Shown here: positions 12,247 to 23,286 of the stretch, piece after piece
Position numbering within the stretch: the stretch's first letter is position 1
Layout of the letters: every line of letters begins with the position of its first letter
NCBI GenBank assembly: GCA_021432635.1
Contig: MU270015.1
Location: forward strand, 2,393,757-2,457,756
Origin: Thozetella sp. PMI_491
Lineage: Eukaryota > Ascomycota > Sordariomycetes > Chaetosphaeriales > Chaetosphaeriaceae
Length of the DNA stretch: 64,000 nt
Direction of reading: 5' to 3'
Notes under the pieces: generated by a model
What the model was told of the DNA's origin: nothing
The model's database searches: none
Seen by the model: the letters and a program-made list of their open reading frames with translations, nothing else
Translations under genes and position numbers: made by a program

Positions 12247-12736
12247 CAAGGCGATAGAAACTGGTATCGCCGCCGCCCAAACGCTGAGACCACTGGGAGG
12301 ATATGCTACCAATGTCATTTACTAGGAGCGGATCATTGAGCCATCGGAAAATTCGTCGTTCGTCGATTGGCTGCTCATTCTTCTCTTCCAGAAACTGTCT
12401 CAACACCTCTCTGACTGGCCTGGTTCTCTCCGGACCTTTTGTATCTCTGAGACCAGTGATGACGAAATCGGAATGGATGGTGACATCCAAAATCCGCGCA
12501 GTGCCATGATCATGTGACGGCAGATTTCTCATTCCCTCGTCAATATTGTCGCCCAGACGGAAGCGCGCACGGATCTGCGGCGTTTTCCCGTCAAAAGGCG
12601 CATCAATGACCTGTAAGACGGCCTTTTCACCATGCGGATGGGACTTGCCAGACATCTCAAGGTCATCCGAGCTTCCAATGATCTCGGGCCGAATACGCCG
12701 GATCTGGCTGCCATGGCCGGAGGATAGTTTCGACAT
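12191..12736 (-). CDS. Hypothetical protein, 181 residues
   Basis: An uninterrupted minus-strand frame with ATG at 12,736. The protein is hydrophilic and looks globular, with charged stretches and the residues FLEEKNEQPIDERRIFRW in its C-terminal half. No signal peptide, membrane span or known motif was recognised. Its last 55 bases overlap the 3' end of the broken SGNH hydrolase on the other strand. It may be a genuine small gene, or the 3' part of a larger one whose upstream exons (above 12,737) are not recognisable. Composition is normal for a coding region, unlike the repeat block nearby. Confidence 0.4.
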   Translation of the reverse strand: MSKLSSGHGSQIRRIRPEIIGSSDDLEMSGKSHPHGEKAVLQVIDAPFDGKTPQIRARFRLGDNIDEGMRNLPSHDHGTARILDVTIHSDFVITGLRDTKGPERTRPVREVLRQFLEEKNEQPIDERRIFRWLNDPLLVNDIGSISSQWSQRLGGGDTSFYRLVNRTSLQQDPLDYDLGSC

Positions 12737-15242
12737 GGTGCAAAGTGGCGCAAAATGAGAATGGAGAAGACTTGAGGACGCAGTTGAGAGATGAAAACAG
12801 ATCTTCTAGCGATCTTTTTGGGCTGTATAATTCCTCAGCCTGGTCTTCCCAAAAGGTAAAAGTAAGCAGCCGTATGCATCTGCGATATGCACCGCGTTCT
12901 CAGCCCCTGGCATTCCTGAAAGACCCAGGAAAACACACCTATAGATATGGGTATCTCTAAAAAAACTGCCAATCACTGCAAAGGCGCACATTTCAGACCT
13001 AGTCTAGCTCTGGGGCTAATATTGAATTGATTACGATAGCGGTTCCCCAAAATAGGCAGGCCGTTCCAGCCCCTCCAACGGATTCCCCGAAGCAGGCAGC
13101 ATCGCCTGATCACCTCTGCGCACTGGAGCCGGCATCCGGCCAAAAGCCAGGCAGCTGACAAGCATTCAACTCCTACGATGAGGGGGCTAAAAATGGTCTG
13201 ATGACGTCCCTGTAGTTACACCCCCATTTGATGTTTCAATATGATTGATGGATGTGCTTAGACTAGTATTCTCTCCCGTTAAGTATTCTATATTCGAAGT
13301 CTTTAAAACTATAATATAACCAAGGTTATTGCTGCTTGAATTTCTTGATTCATTGTCTCGGACTGAGATGCCGGGTGTGATATCCGCTGTGCGAAACATT
13401 TGCGCTTGCCAACCTGTGCTGTACATACTCTACTACGTTTGTATCGCTAGATACCTTAGGATATGTCACTGGAGAACGTCAGGCTGAAACTGGACTAGTA
13501 TCTCACACTGCTGTATAATTTTAAGCCCGCTAAATCACTCGATATAAACTCAGCAAGTAGAACAAATTTCGACGCTATAATATTGATTGAGGATCTTGTG
13601 CTTGTGGGTTGAAGGTGGTTGATTGAATGAAGAGAGCTTCCCCGCGGTGGAAGTTTAGATCTTACTGTGGCTAGTCCCAACTTTTACAGCTCTCAACTTA
13701 CGATCCTCTAAATCTAGCTGTTTTCCAGCATTACGTACTATTATGAATAGCTACAATCACCATTTTTCGGAGAGGATCATAAATACATAGCTAAATAACT
13801 TTGGTTTCAGTAATTTATTTACTAACTTATTGCGTTTGTAATAATAGCTTTAAGAGAGTCCTGAGACACTCGTCCAGTCTTTGACTAATGCTATCCTGAG
13901 ATATATCCAGTGTCATTCCCTACGAATTTATGACATCCGCTGGGACCGGATTATGGCTTAACCAGTAAATCCGCCATACCCCGGCCGTATGCCCGGCCAA
14001 TGACTGTGCATCTAAACTAGGCAACCACCTAGAGGCTTCTGTGGTATAGTGGACCAAGGTTTGATTAGCCATATTGCCATGCTCTCTTTAAGTACGCAGC
14101 CTCAATTGAGCCTGAGATAGTCAAAAATAAAGATATCTCGTAACAGGTGGATTGTCCGAAGATGCTTGCTGAGTTGTGTCTGGAGCGCCAGGGGGGCTGG
14201 CAAGTAGACGCGCAATGTCAGAGCCTGTGATGCACTCGGTGGCTGTGTAATGTGTTAGTAATGCCTAGCCTTCGCGGGCAAACTTCTTGTCTTCCCTCAG
14301 TGTTTGCCGACTGCCAAATGTGCAGGTCATGTCAAAACGGCGAGAATAGCCCCTGCACCCACGTGACTTCTAACCCTATGTTCTCATACGCTCACACCTG
14401 GTAAGAATGTTCCTCTACCCGGCCCTATAGGGGGGCACTACTAGGCACCACTGACACGCGCTGAGATCTGACCTGCAAAAGCCGGGTGTATGATGGTGTC
14501 CACCATTCACCCTATCACCTTAGAACGCTTCATTTGCTAAGAAGGCTTGCGTAGATACCTAGAGCCCTTGCCACTGTCTTAGAAGGCCTCTTCTAAATCC
14601 TTAGCTTCCTGCTACACAACAGAGTAAGCACTATGCCAAAGCGGAAATGCTCCGCAACCCTTACCTAAAAAAGGCTCATTACCCCCTTCTTTCGGCAACA
14701 CCAGCGTTACGTCTTAATTCCCTCGACCTGCACATGACCCCACACACATGGTCCCAACCACAAAGCTAGTCCCCATGATACGTATGATCCTCCACTGCTG
14801 CTTGCTATATGCACAACACATGAATGTTGCCCGGTGCACCACTGGGTCCATAGCAATCAAGGATGCGCGCTTACTTCTGATAGGCCGCGTAATCCGTGCC
14901 ATGGATTCATTCGTTCGGGCCTCCGTGAATCCACATTAGATTAAAGGCGCGACCAATACCAATGATGAAGATGCGGTTTCATTTTGTTGCCTCTCCTTGG
15001 GTAGCGTTGATCGTTTTTTTTATTAGTACGGGTTAACCCCGTAAGCTGTTGCGCAGGAGAGAGTTACGTGGGATTCCTATATGTAGGCGGGGTGATATTG
15101 GAATTAGGTAGCATTAAACAAAAATTGGCATCCTAGCATCATTCCTCTGGCAAGGAAGGAAGGTAACACTAGCAGGCATTCTTCAACGTGTGATTGATTG
15201 TGCCTCCCTCACTCCGATCTATTCCCTAATCGAGATGAAGCC
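12737..15242. other. Intergenic, no gene seen
   Basis: About 2.5 kb with only short frames (60-80 codons) on both strands and no family motif. The last 300 bases form the upstream region of the arabinofuranosidase gene and contain one GCGGGG, a possible CreA carbon-repression site, near 15,087. Confidence 0.5.
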
Positions 15243-15249
15243 TATATAA
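15243..15249 (+). promoter_or_regulatory. Putative TATA box of the arabinofuranosidase gene
   Basis: TATATAA lies 86 bases upstream of the ATG at 15,335, a usual distance for a fungal secreted-enzyme gene. Inferred from position and sequence only. Confidence 0.5.
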
Positions 15250-15334
15250 CGACGACATGCGCCCAATGTATGCACCCGTCGACGTGTTCGACAAAAGTAT
15301 CTGCACTATAGTTTCCCTAATAAGGTGACTAGAT

Positions 15335-16855
15335 ATGCTATCACCGCTCAGATTTGAGCGTGCATTCGCTCTCGTTGCTCTTGCTTTGGGCAGTCTTGTT
15401 GCCGCTGGTCCCTGCGATATCTATGGCTCCGGCGGTACTCCCTGCGTCGCGGCCCACAGTACCACTCGCGCCTTATACTCCAGCTACAACGGCTCGCTCT
15501 ACCAACTACAACGCGCCTCTGATAATGTTCTTTTCGATATCCCGCCCGTGATTCCTGGCGGCGTCGCCGATGGTCTTGCTCAGGATGCCTTTTGTGACAG
15601 GACAACTTGCCTTATCACCGTGATTTACGACCAGTCCGGTCGCGGAAATCATCTCACCCAGGCTCCGCCGGGCGGTGCTGCCAGTGGACCAGAATCTAAT
15701 GGCTATGATAGCCTGGCTGGTGCGTTTGGTGCGCCGGTCACATTAAACGGCGAGAAGGCGTATGGCGTTTTTATCTCACCCGGCACGGGCTACCGCAACG
15801 ACGCGACCAACGGGATAGCTACAGGCGATGCAGCCGAAGGGTTATATGCAGTGTTTGATGGGACACACTATAACAGTGGCTGCTGCTTTGATTACGGTAA
15901 CGCTGAGACTAATAACCAGGATCCAGGCAACGGCCACATGGAGGCTATCTACTTCGGCTCCATTGTTGGCACGGGTGCTGGTACTGGCAGCGGCCCATGG
16001 ATCATGGCTGATCTCGAAAACGGACTCTATACCGACTATAAGTCTGGGGTTAACCCCAATGCCCCATCTATCACTAGCCGATTTATCACAGCAGTTCTCA
16101 AAGGAGAGCCAAACCAGTGGGCAATTCGTGCCGGTAACGCTGTTTCTGGCTCGCTATCGACATATTTCAGCGGTATACGCCCAACAACGGCCAGCGGCTA
16201 TAACCCGATGAGCAAGGAAGGCGCCATTATCCTCGGAATTGGCGGTGATAATAGCGATTCGTCTCAAGGCACCTTTTACGAGGGTGTAATGACGACAGGT
16301 TATCCATCTGATGAGACCGAGAACTTGGTGCAGGCAAATATTGTAGCAGCAGGATATGCTGCGGCGCCGATGAATAGCGGCCCGGGAGTTGCCATTGGTT
16401 CATCCATCTCCCTACGGGCTACGACAGCCTGCTGCACGGCAGACTATATTACACATTCCGGCTCTACAGTCGGCATCCAGGGCGTCTCGTCGTCTAGCAG
16501 CACCGTCCTCAAGCAGCAGTCTAGCTGGGTGGTCCACGCTGGCTTGGGCAACAGCGCCTGCTACTCGTTTGAGTCTGTGGACACTCCCGGTAGCTATCTC
16601 CGGCACTCCGGCTTCCAGATCTACCTTAACGCCAACGACGGCTCTAAGCTCTTTGCCGAGGACGCTACATACTGTGCACAGGCCGGAATCAACGGCCAGG
16701 GCAACTCGTTCCGGTCATGGAGCTACCCTGCTCACTTTTTCCGTCACTATAACGGTATAGTGTACGCTGCGAGCAACGGTGGTCCACAACCGTTTGATAG
16801 TACGGCCTCATTTAACGACGACGCCAGCTTTGTGGTTGGCGCCAGCTGGGCCTGA
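15335..16855 (+). CDS. abfB: Alpha-L-arabinofuranosidase B, GH54 with CBM42, secreted
   Basis: Single-exon gene of 506 residues, the usual family length. It removes terminal arabinofuranosyl residues from arabinan and arabinoxylan outside the cell. A signal peptide (about residues 1-24, ending LVAAG) precedes the GH54 beta-sandwich starting CDIYGSGGTPCVAAHS. The catalytic residues known in Aspergillus AbfB appear to be present: Glu228 in ADLENG (nucleophile) and Asp305 in GGDNS (acid/base). The adjacent Cys183-Cys184 pair matches the unusual vicinal disulphide of the family. The C-terminal domain from about residue 345 is an arabinose-binding CBM42 with repeated SF/HFFRHYNG elements. The gene is intact. 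A TATA box and a possible CreA site lie upstream, in line with carbon-controlled expression. The symbol is by family resemblance. Confidence 0.96.
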   Translation: MLSPLRFERAFALVALALGSLVAAGPCDIYGSGGTPCVAAHSTTRALYSSYNGSLYQLQRASDNVLFDIPPVIPGGVADGLAQDAFCDRTTCLITVIYDQSGRGNHLTQAPPGGAASGPESNGYDSLAGAFGAPVTLNGEKAYGVFISPGTGYRNDATNGIATGDAAEGLYAVFDGTHYNSGCCFDYGNAETNNQDPGNGHMEAIYFGSIVGTGAGTGSGPWIMADLENGLYTDYKSGVNPNAPSITSRFITAVLKGEPNQWAIRAGNAVSGSLSTYFSGIRPTTASGYNPMSKEGAIILGIGGDNSDSSQGTFYEGVMTTGYPSDETENLVQANIVAAGYAAAPMNSGPGVAIGSSISLRATTACCTADYITHSGSTVGIQGVSSSSSTVLKQQSSWVVHAGLGNSACYSFESVDTPGSYLRHSGFQIYLNANDGSKLFAEDATYCAQAGINGQGNSFRSWSYPAHFFRHYNGIVYAASNGGPQPFDSTASFNDDASFVVGASWA

Positions 16856-17467
16856 GCTTCACTGCAGTCTCATTAAGAAAATCGAACAAGAAGCCGTATA
16901 TATAGTGCCCTCTAGCAATGGTTACCACGGGTCACAGGACCACTTCTAGCTAGTGAAATTGAATATTTAAAGGAATTATTCGCAAAGCTAGCCCCACGTA
17001 GTTTAAAATACTTGCTAGCAGCTGAACTATACAGCTCCGTGCCAAGACTGCGGCTGACCAGGCCGAAACGCGCCACCGAACAACAGCTAGAGTGAGAAAG
17101 GATTAGTGACATTTCTAGACTCTCTTTCTATTGCAGCTGATACACCGGAAGATTTCTGGGTCATCTTCTAATTGGCTGTATTAGATAATGTCTTTTTTTA
17201 GCCCCAACGTCCAACCTAGCCGAGGCTTTGGGCGACCTACCTTCCAGAAGTCTATAAGAGCTCGAGGATTAGCTAGGACGACATCGGTAGGGCGGAGAAT
17301 TGGTCCTGTCTATCCACCAGCATCAGCACGTACGGCTAATAGCACGTAGAGCCGGAACACAAGTTTATACCTAGTTTCTCCCCACATCGAAGTGGTAAGC
17401 ATTTCATGCGTGAAGTTGTATAGCAAAGTGTCGAGCAGTTCAGCATTCCAACAACAGCCCCCAGACT
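16856..17467. other. Intergenic, no gene seen
   Basis: About 610 bases between the arabinofuranosidase and the methyltransferase. Only short frames without family resemblance; it should contain the arabinofuranosidase terminator and the methyltransferase promoter. Confidence 0.5.
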
Positions 17468-18412
17468 ATGAATTCCGACAGCAACAAAGTACCGGGTATT
17501 CTACGGAGGATGATCGATGGCATCATGAAGCCCGGATTGCTAGTGAGCGTCTCGTACTGGTGTATGTTCGCTCTTTGCTGCCAAGGACCACGCGCTAACG
17601 CGAAAGAGATCACCTTGTAATTTTCTTACGGTCGCCATCCCTCGCGTTCAGGGATTTCAGCTCTTTCCGGCATCGTGCAGTATGTGATTTTTGGCACCAT
17701 AGTCTATTCATTAAATGCTCATCGAATCCAGTTCTCGCGTCTATGGGCTGTACTGGGCGGCCTCATGTCGAAGGAACTCCATGGAGACACGGCTGACAGG
17801 CTAAAATCGGCTAGCGGCATGATCCTAGACGTGGGACCAGGGACTGGGGAGATTATTAATCGGCTCAACTCCGATCTCATCACAAAAGCCTATGGCGTTG
17901 AGCCTGCCGTGGACATGCATCCGGCGCTACTGAAGAACATCCAAGAATGTGGCCTTGATGGCAAATATGAAATTCTTGCTTGTGGTGCCGAGCCACAGAG
18001 CCTGATCCCGGAGCTCGAGAGGAGAGGGCTGTTAAAATCCCAATCGAGGGAGACTGAGGGCATATTCGACGCTATTTTGTGCATCAGAGTCCTCTGCGGT
18101 ATACCCAAACAGCAGGAAACCATCAACGAGTTATACAGGTTACTAAAGCCTGACGGTCGACTCATCTTTTACGAGCATATTGCTAATCCTTGGCCCGGAA
18201 GAGGAGCGTCAATTGTCGGGTATATACTACAAAAGTTCTGGCTCGCTGCAGGGTGGAACTTGATGATGGGTGGATGTGAACTCAACCGAGATACGGTCAG
18301 CGCGCTTAAGAAGGCCCCTGCTGGGCATGGAATGTGGAAGAAGACGGATATCGTGTACTGGGATACCTGGAATGCCGTACCATTTGTTGTGGGAGAGATG
18401 GTGAAGGGGTGA
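17468..18412 (+). CDS. SAM-dependent methyltransferase (class I, METTL7/UbiE-like), 284 residues
   Basis: Proposed exons 17,468-17,561 and 17,652-18,412, with an intron GTATGT...TTCAG of 90 nt; lengths sum to 284 codons plus stop. The second exon alone has no ATG at a sensible place, and the upstream ATG supplies an N-terminal helix (RMIDGIMKPGLLVSVSYW) as is common in fungal METTL7-like proteins. Motif I reads ILDVGPGTGEI at about residues 89-99, followed by an acidic GVEP motif II; the later LKPDGRLIFYEH is the usual post-motif strand. These proteins methylate small molecules or lipids using SAM; the substrate here is unknown. The gene appears intact and stands alone between long intergenic stretches. 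Confidence 0.8.
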
Positions 18413-20826
18413 ATTTATGCTCATGCTTCAATGTGCTTAACGGGGTTTACTAAGCGTAAATGATTAGTAGTGCTATGAAAGACATTATAGCACTAGCTCG
18501 AGTAAGTCTGAAGGGTAGGTATGTACGTTTCGTGTGCTTCTAGCGATAGGGTACTTTCTGTGACATTAGTACATTACCATGTAGTAAATTTGCTTGGCTA
18601 CGGATTAGGGCTGTGGGCATGGGGGCTCGGCCTCACATTGGCGCGATCTTCTAATGGCGGCTTCAGTTGACGAACGGCCGCCGAGGACTTGCACTAGTGC
18701 CTCGCCCCAGCGCACCCAACAGAGCATCTAATACAGCGTGAAGCACTTTTACTGTGTCTCTATACATCGTGCAGCGGGTGTAATATGTAAGAATGGTACC
18801 GTGTATGCTTTTGTACACCCATCTCTCACACTTGCGCGGTCTACGTAGGCCCGGGAAGAAAATCTGGCTGGATTAACGAGGGTGAAGGAGCCGAAATCGG
18901 AACGGTCCTAATCAGGTAGCCTAGGCTGAACAGCTCGGCTCGTCGTGCGGTTGTCACTGGAGAAGTTATGATAATACTCGAAGTTAGCTAGGTTGATAAA
19001 TGCGACGTTATATGGTATCATAAAGTAGCGAGATTAGACATATCGTCATATCCTCTTAGGCAAAATTCTCCCTATAGATACTTGACTGTGATGCAATGGC
19101 TAACACAGAAGAGTAGCTGTGGCAGTATACAAACAACAAAAAGTAGATGGACTTAGCCCTGATCCTCGAGGAGACGCGATGGTGAGGATCCTGGGGTTGC
19201 TCCCTTTGACTAATGATCACTTTATTAGCGATACGTGTAGCAGGTGACTTTCGATGGACATTGACGTGAGCAAAAGAGTACGATCGCATGAAAGCTAGGT
19301 CAAATTAATGTAGTCGAGGCCTATGCTACCTCTCTCAAAATGCCAAACACTAACATCTATATATGCCTTAAGACCTAAGAAAGATGACCATGGATCCCGA
19401 GAAAGTGTATTATACTACGAAGCTCTTGACAATTGGGTGATGCTAGCAATTGAAGCTGCTGCCCCTAGATTTTCTCTATTACAGTAGCCGATATTGGAGT
19501 GCCGGTGAGATCTTCCGGGTGAATTTCAGTTCCCTTCCCTCACGACGAATTGACTTCATGAGTAGACGACTCGTATACCGGTATCCTCCCGACTCCCAGG
19601 GTCGGATCTTAGTTGATGGGGCCCTAGTTGTTTTGCCTCTGGCTATTTAGACGGTCAGGTTCTGCCTAGGCTTGGGCTAGCGGCGAGCTAGGGCGTCGTT
19701 TGCGCGTCAAAAGAATGGGTTGGTACCGAAATGCCTTGCATACGGCTGGTAGTCATTGACTTTGTAGTAGCAGTAACTAGCATACACATTTCCTCGAAAT
19801 ATCGAATCGTACTGGCGGTCAACTAATTTTATAGTGTCTGTGTGATTCCACCCCAATTTGGACCTCCGTCCCGGTATTAGCACGAAGTAAAGACCGGCTG
19901 GTCGGGATAAAGTGCTGATAGTGAATTGAATTCTCAGAAACCCGAACAATTGCAAATTACGCTATAGGGTAATTCTTGAAAGTCTTCCGAGAAGAACCCC
20001 GTATTGGGAGCAATGGCTTTATAGATTGCGGCTTCTTGCGCCAGATCGGTTGGTTCACCTTAGAGATGAGCGGCACAGTCGAGCTTGGTACTTCGGCTGT
20101 TTTACAGAGTGAGCCAGCCCGCATGATCCCATCTGATTGGTAATTGTCCGGCCATCGAATGAAGATACTTGGAGACGCTCTAAGTTGTCGTTAGCTGAAG
20201 CTGAGATTGCCACTGATCAGACAGCAAATTTAAAGCCACGCTGCTCGCTATTGAATGCATACATGTTAGTCAAGAATCCTGGGAGGCGCACTTATAACTT
20301 AATGTCGTCACACGGGTTCCGGCGACATTCATAGGTAGTGGTACGTCGCCAGAAGGGTATTCGGCGATGACGGTTGTGGAATCCAATACTGTGACGATTA
20401 CTGTCACCACAACTGCTGTTGAGGTCTTAGATAAGAACACGTGTTCGTCATAACCGTAGGCCTGAGATTGAATTACTCAAACATGGACGATCGGGTATAC
20501 TTCCACTGCTACATGCTACAGTCCTCAGTGTTAATTTCCTGAAATTCAAGACTATGGCTGCCCGCGATTATTTGGGTATCTGGAATTGTACTGTTCTGTA
20601 AGGGGGAGTTCTCTCATTCCATGGCATCAAAGCTAACTAACCGGTCATGCGACCATTAGAGAGACCGGCCCCAAATGAATAGACCACGACGCAAATTCAG
20701 CCGATTGTCTGGGCCACATCTAAAACATGTTGCTTAGTCTTTTTCGAGACATAATCGTTCATAAAAGGGAGACAAGGTATAAGCCTTAATATATACAAGA
20801 AAAGCAAAGTACGACTCTAGTAACGT
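18413..20826. other. Long intergenic stretch, no intact gene
   Basis: 2.4 kb without a convincing gene. A short stretch at about 20,370-20,450 reads MTVVESNTVTITVTTTAVEV, resembling the Thr/Val-rich spacer of a secreted fungal protein, but it stops after under 30 codons and no neighbouring exon was found. Otherwise nothing recognisable. Confidence 0.5.
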
Positions 20827-21897
20827 CTAGTCTGAATCAGAGCCAGAATCGGAATCAGAATCGGAATCAGAACCAGAACTTGAATCATCATCGGAGCTAT
20901 CAGTGCCACAGCTTAGGCCTCTCCGCTTCTCCATTTCCTGGCCCGCTTCGATTGCCATTTTATGCAAATTCCCGTCTGCATCGTTGAAGTCGGTCCGCGC
21001 CTTGTTTAGGAGAGATCTGGCGTCATCCTCCGACAAGGCTGGAACCTCTTTCCCATCTGCACCTATCTCGCCCTCCTGCTGCCATGCTTCGATGGTATCT
21101 TCGTCGCTTACTTGCAGGACGTTCTGGGGCCAGACCTCGTGGAATATATCGCTTAGAGGTTCGTATTTCACGGATTCCACGTAGCGCCCTCCTGCATATT
21201 TGGTCAATCCATTCTTCTCATCCATTTCGACCTTTGCATTGTCAATGTTCCGCATATCGAGAGTCAACTTTGAGGCATCCTCGAGCCTGTCCGGAAAGTC
21301 GCCCCATTTGTCCTGGTCAATAGCCTCTCTACACGCCTGGGCAGCTTCTCGCATCGAATCGCCTATGGCAACTGTGGCCTTGTACCAATCGGATTCGCCG
21401 ATGAGCTTGTCCCCATCGACAGCACCTATATAGCCGAATTCAATTTTAGTCATGGGTTTGCTGCCTTGTTTGGCTCCCATAATGGATCCGTATATCTTGG
21501 TGGCATCCAAGTTGCTAAGCGAGGGCTCCGTCATGGTCACTTTGCTCTTGTCTGGCTTTGTGTCACCGTAGGTCGCCCCTGTCTTGGCATTTGTGCGATC
21601 TTTCCAGAGGTAGTCGCAAAACTCAAGCAAGGTGCAGCGACCACCGGCCCGGGACCCGGGGCAGTCAACAGCAACGGTGTACTTGCTTGAGTCTCCATAG
21701 GCCTCTTCCATGATGTAGGTAAGATAGTACCCAGCCCTGATGGATATGTGTCAGCTGAGATTTGTAGGAACAACACGTCCCAGCGAGCTGCATTGGGTGC
21801 CTGTTTCGAGTACACACTTCTCCGCGGCGGCTCTGGGGCCGTAAGCCTTCGCAAGCGGCAAGAGCCCCGATAGGGTGAGGACTAAGGACAACCTCAT
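20827..21897 (-). CDS. Secreted acidic protein of unknown function, 329 residues
   Basis: Proposed exons 21,897-21,818 and 21,736-20,827 (81-nt intron) give 329 codons plus stop. Exon 1 supplies a clear signal peptide (MRLSLVLTLSGLLPLAKA). The mature protein starts in a region reading GYYLTYIMEEAYGD, with few cysteines (CPGSRAGGRC, LLEFCDYLW, QACREAI, LSCGTD), then a long helical, highly acidic body and a C-terminal tail of about 25 residues made only of Asp, Ser and Gly. No transmembrane segment. I do not recognise the family. It is transcribed divergently from the toxin-type chitinase starting at 23,287, 1.4 kb away, so the two may share regulation; a role as partner, cargo or immunity factor is speculation. 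The exon 1 donor could lie elsewhere, but this phase is the only one that keeps the frame. Confidence 0.75.
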
Positions 21898-23102
21898 ATC
21901 GAGCGATTTTGGGACGAGTATCCAATTCAGTTGCTGAACGGTACTTGGGATTAACGATAAGAGCAGGTGAGCTGGCGAAAATGTAATGAGTAAAAGCAGC
22001 TACTTCAGGACACCACCCTAGCCTGGGCGGGGTTAATTGGGAAGCTTGGCCCTTAATTATGAGCAACAGTGAGAGAGCTTGCCGCAAGATAGCCTATCGC
22101 TAGGTGGCTCTACATGTCGAAATTATTGATCCTCTCACATGGCGCTAATAGGCTGGGGCAGTGAAGGACGTCAAAATTATTTTCCCTCCCTTTTCCTCCT
22201 TAACGTCGAGCTTCCCATGCAAATCGAATGAGGTATAATTTCCGACCCTTGTTCTGCTCTTTGCCTAAGCATGCGTCAAGATCCCTATAACAGGTACCTG
22301 TGGCAGAGTAACATAGCGTGATTTCATACTCTCTATCATGGCGATCCACCGACCGTTTATAGGGCGAAGCAAGGGTTTTAGTGGATGGACTACGCCTCGC
22401 AGGATCCCCACGAAGGTGCCTATCTGTATAATTGTGGGGTGAGTGGATATCAGATAAGCTATCGAGCAGGGCACTCGTGCGCTCCCGGCAGTTATGGCAG
22501 TGCGGCGACGGCCGATTTGTGCGGGAGCGGCCGCCTTAGCGTCACTAGTCGAGGGGAAATATCTTGATTAGGTAGTAGGCCGCCCGCCAAAAGGAGATGC
22601 CACGAACCTTTGCCGAATTAAGGCACTGATCTCACTGCGTGCCTCAGCACGATCGAAACGTTGCACGTCCAGACAAGCTTCTGCCACGCCCTTGGCACTA
22701 GAGATCCCCGCTATGAATCCTACCCGCCATAGTTCGGGTCATCTAAGCCCTATTTATACTTGTTTCAACAGTCGGACTATTGAAGATTTCCGCAGACCCT
22801 CTGACCCAACCTGTGACGCGCGTCCATGGCTGGCTTGCACGCACCACTTGTCATGCGACCTCTTTCCCACCCGAGCAATCTTTCGAGAAATGCTGTCTCT
22901 CCAAGGGTGATGGCCCCGCCCAGGGAATGTTTAGACTCCGGGAAATTATGGCCGAAACGATCTAGGTAGGCCTAAGTCGCGATCCTTAGCTTCAGCGCGA
23001 TAGTCTTCTAATGCCTGTCCCCTACCCAAGTCTGGACTTGGATTAGCGCATTATACACCGGATGACTTTCCCCAAGAGGACTACCATATGTAATTTACCT
23101 AC
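21898..23102. other. Shared upstream region of two divergent genes
   Basis: About 1.2 kb (1.4 kb to the chitinase ATG) between the acidic secreted protein and the chitinase. Short frames only. As the sole intergenic DNA between divergent starts it must hold both promoters. Confidence 0.5.
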
Positions 23103-23110
23103 TTTATATA
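23103..23110 (+). promoter_or_regulatory. Possible TATA box of the toxin-type chitinase
   Basis: TTTATATA lies 177 bases before the ATG at 23,287. The distance is long but acceptable; no better TATA is seen nearer. Position-based inference. Confidence 0.3.
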
Positions 23111-23286
23111 TCCTCCTCGCGATACAGGCGTATACCTTTCCACTCTCTTCGTGCCCACTCGCTATTGTTGCCCGTCAATATTGCCGTCTAGAATCGTCCC
23201 AACCCAGGGCGACGGCGACTCTAGCCATTCCTTCCTCTTTTTCGCAGACATTTTTCCCAGTCTTACTGGCTCGCGTATAACTTACC

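Noticed and set aside
20827-20910. Asp/Ser-rich tail coded by GAATCGGAATCAGA-type repeats taken as a microsatellite only
   Set aside because: The repeat is in frame at the C-terminus of the secreted acidic protein and ends in a proper stop, so it was annotated as part of that gene and not as a separate repeat.
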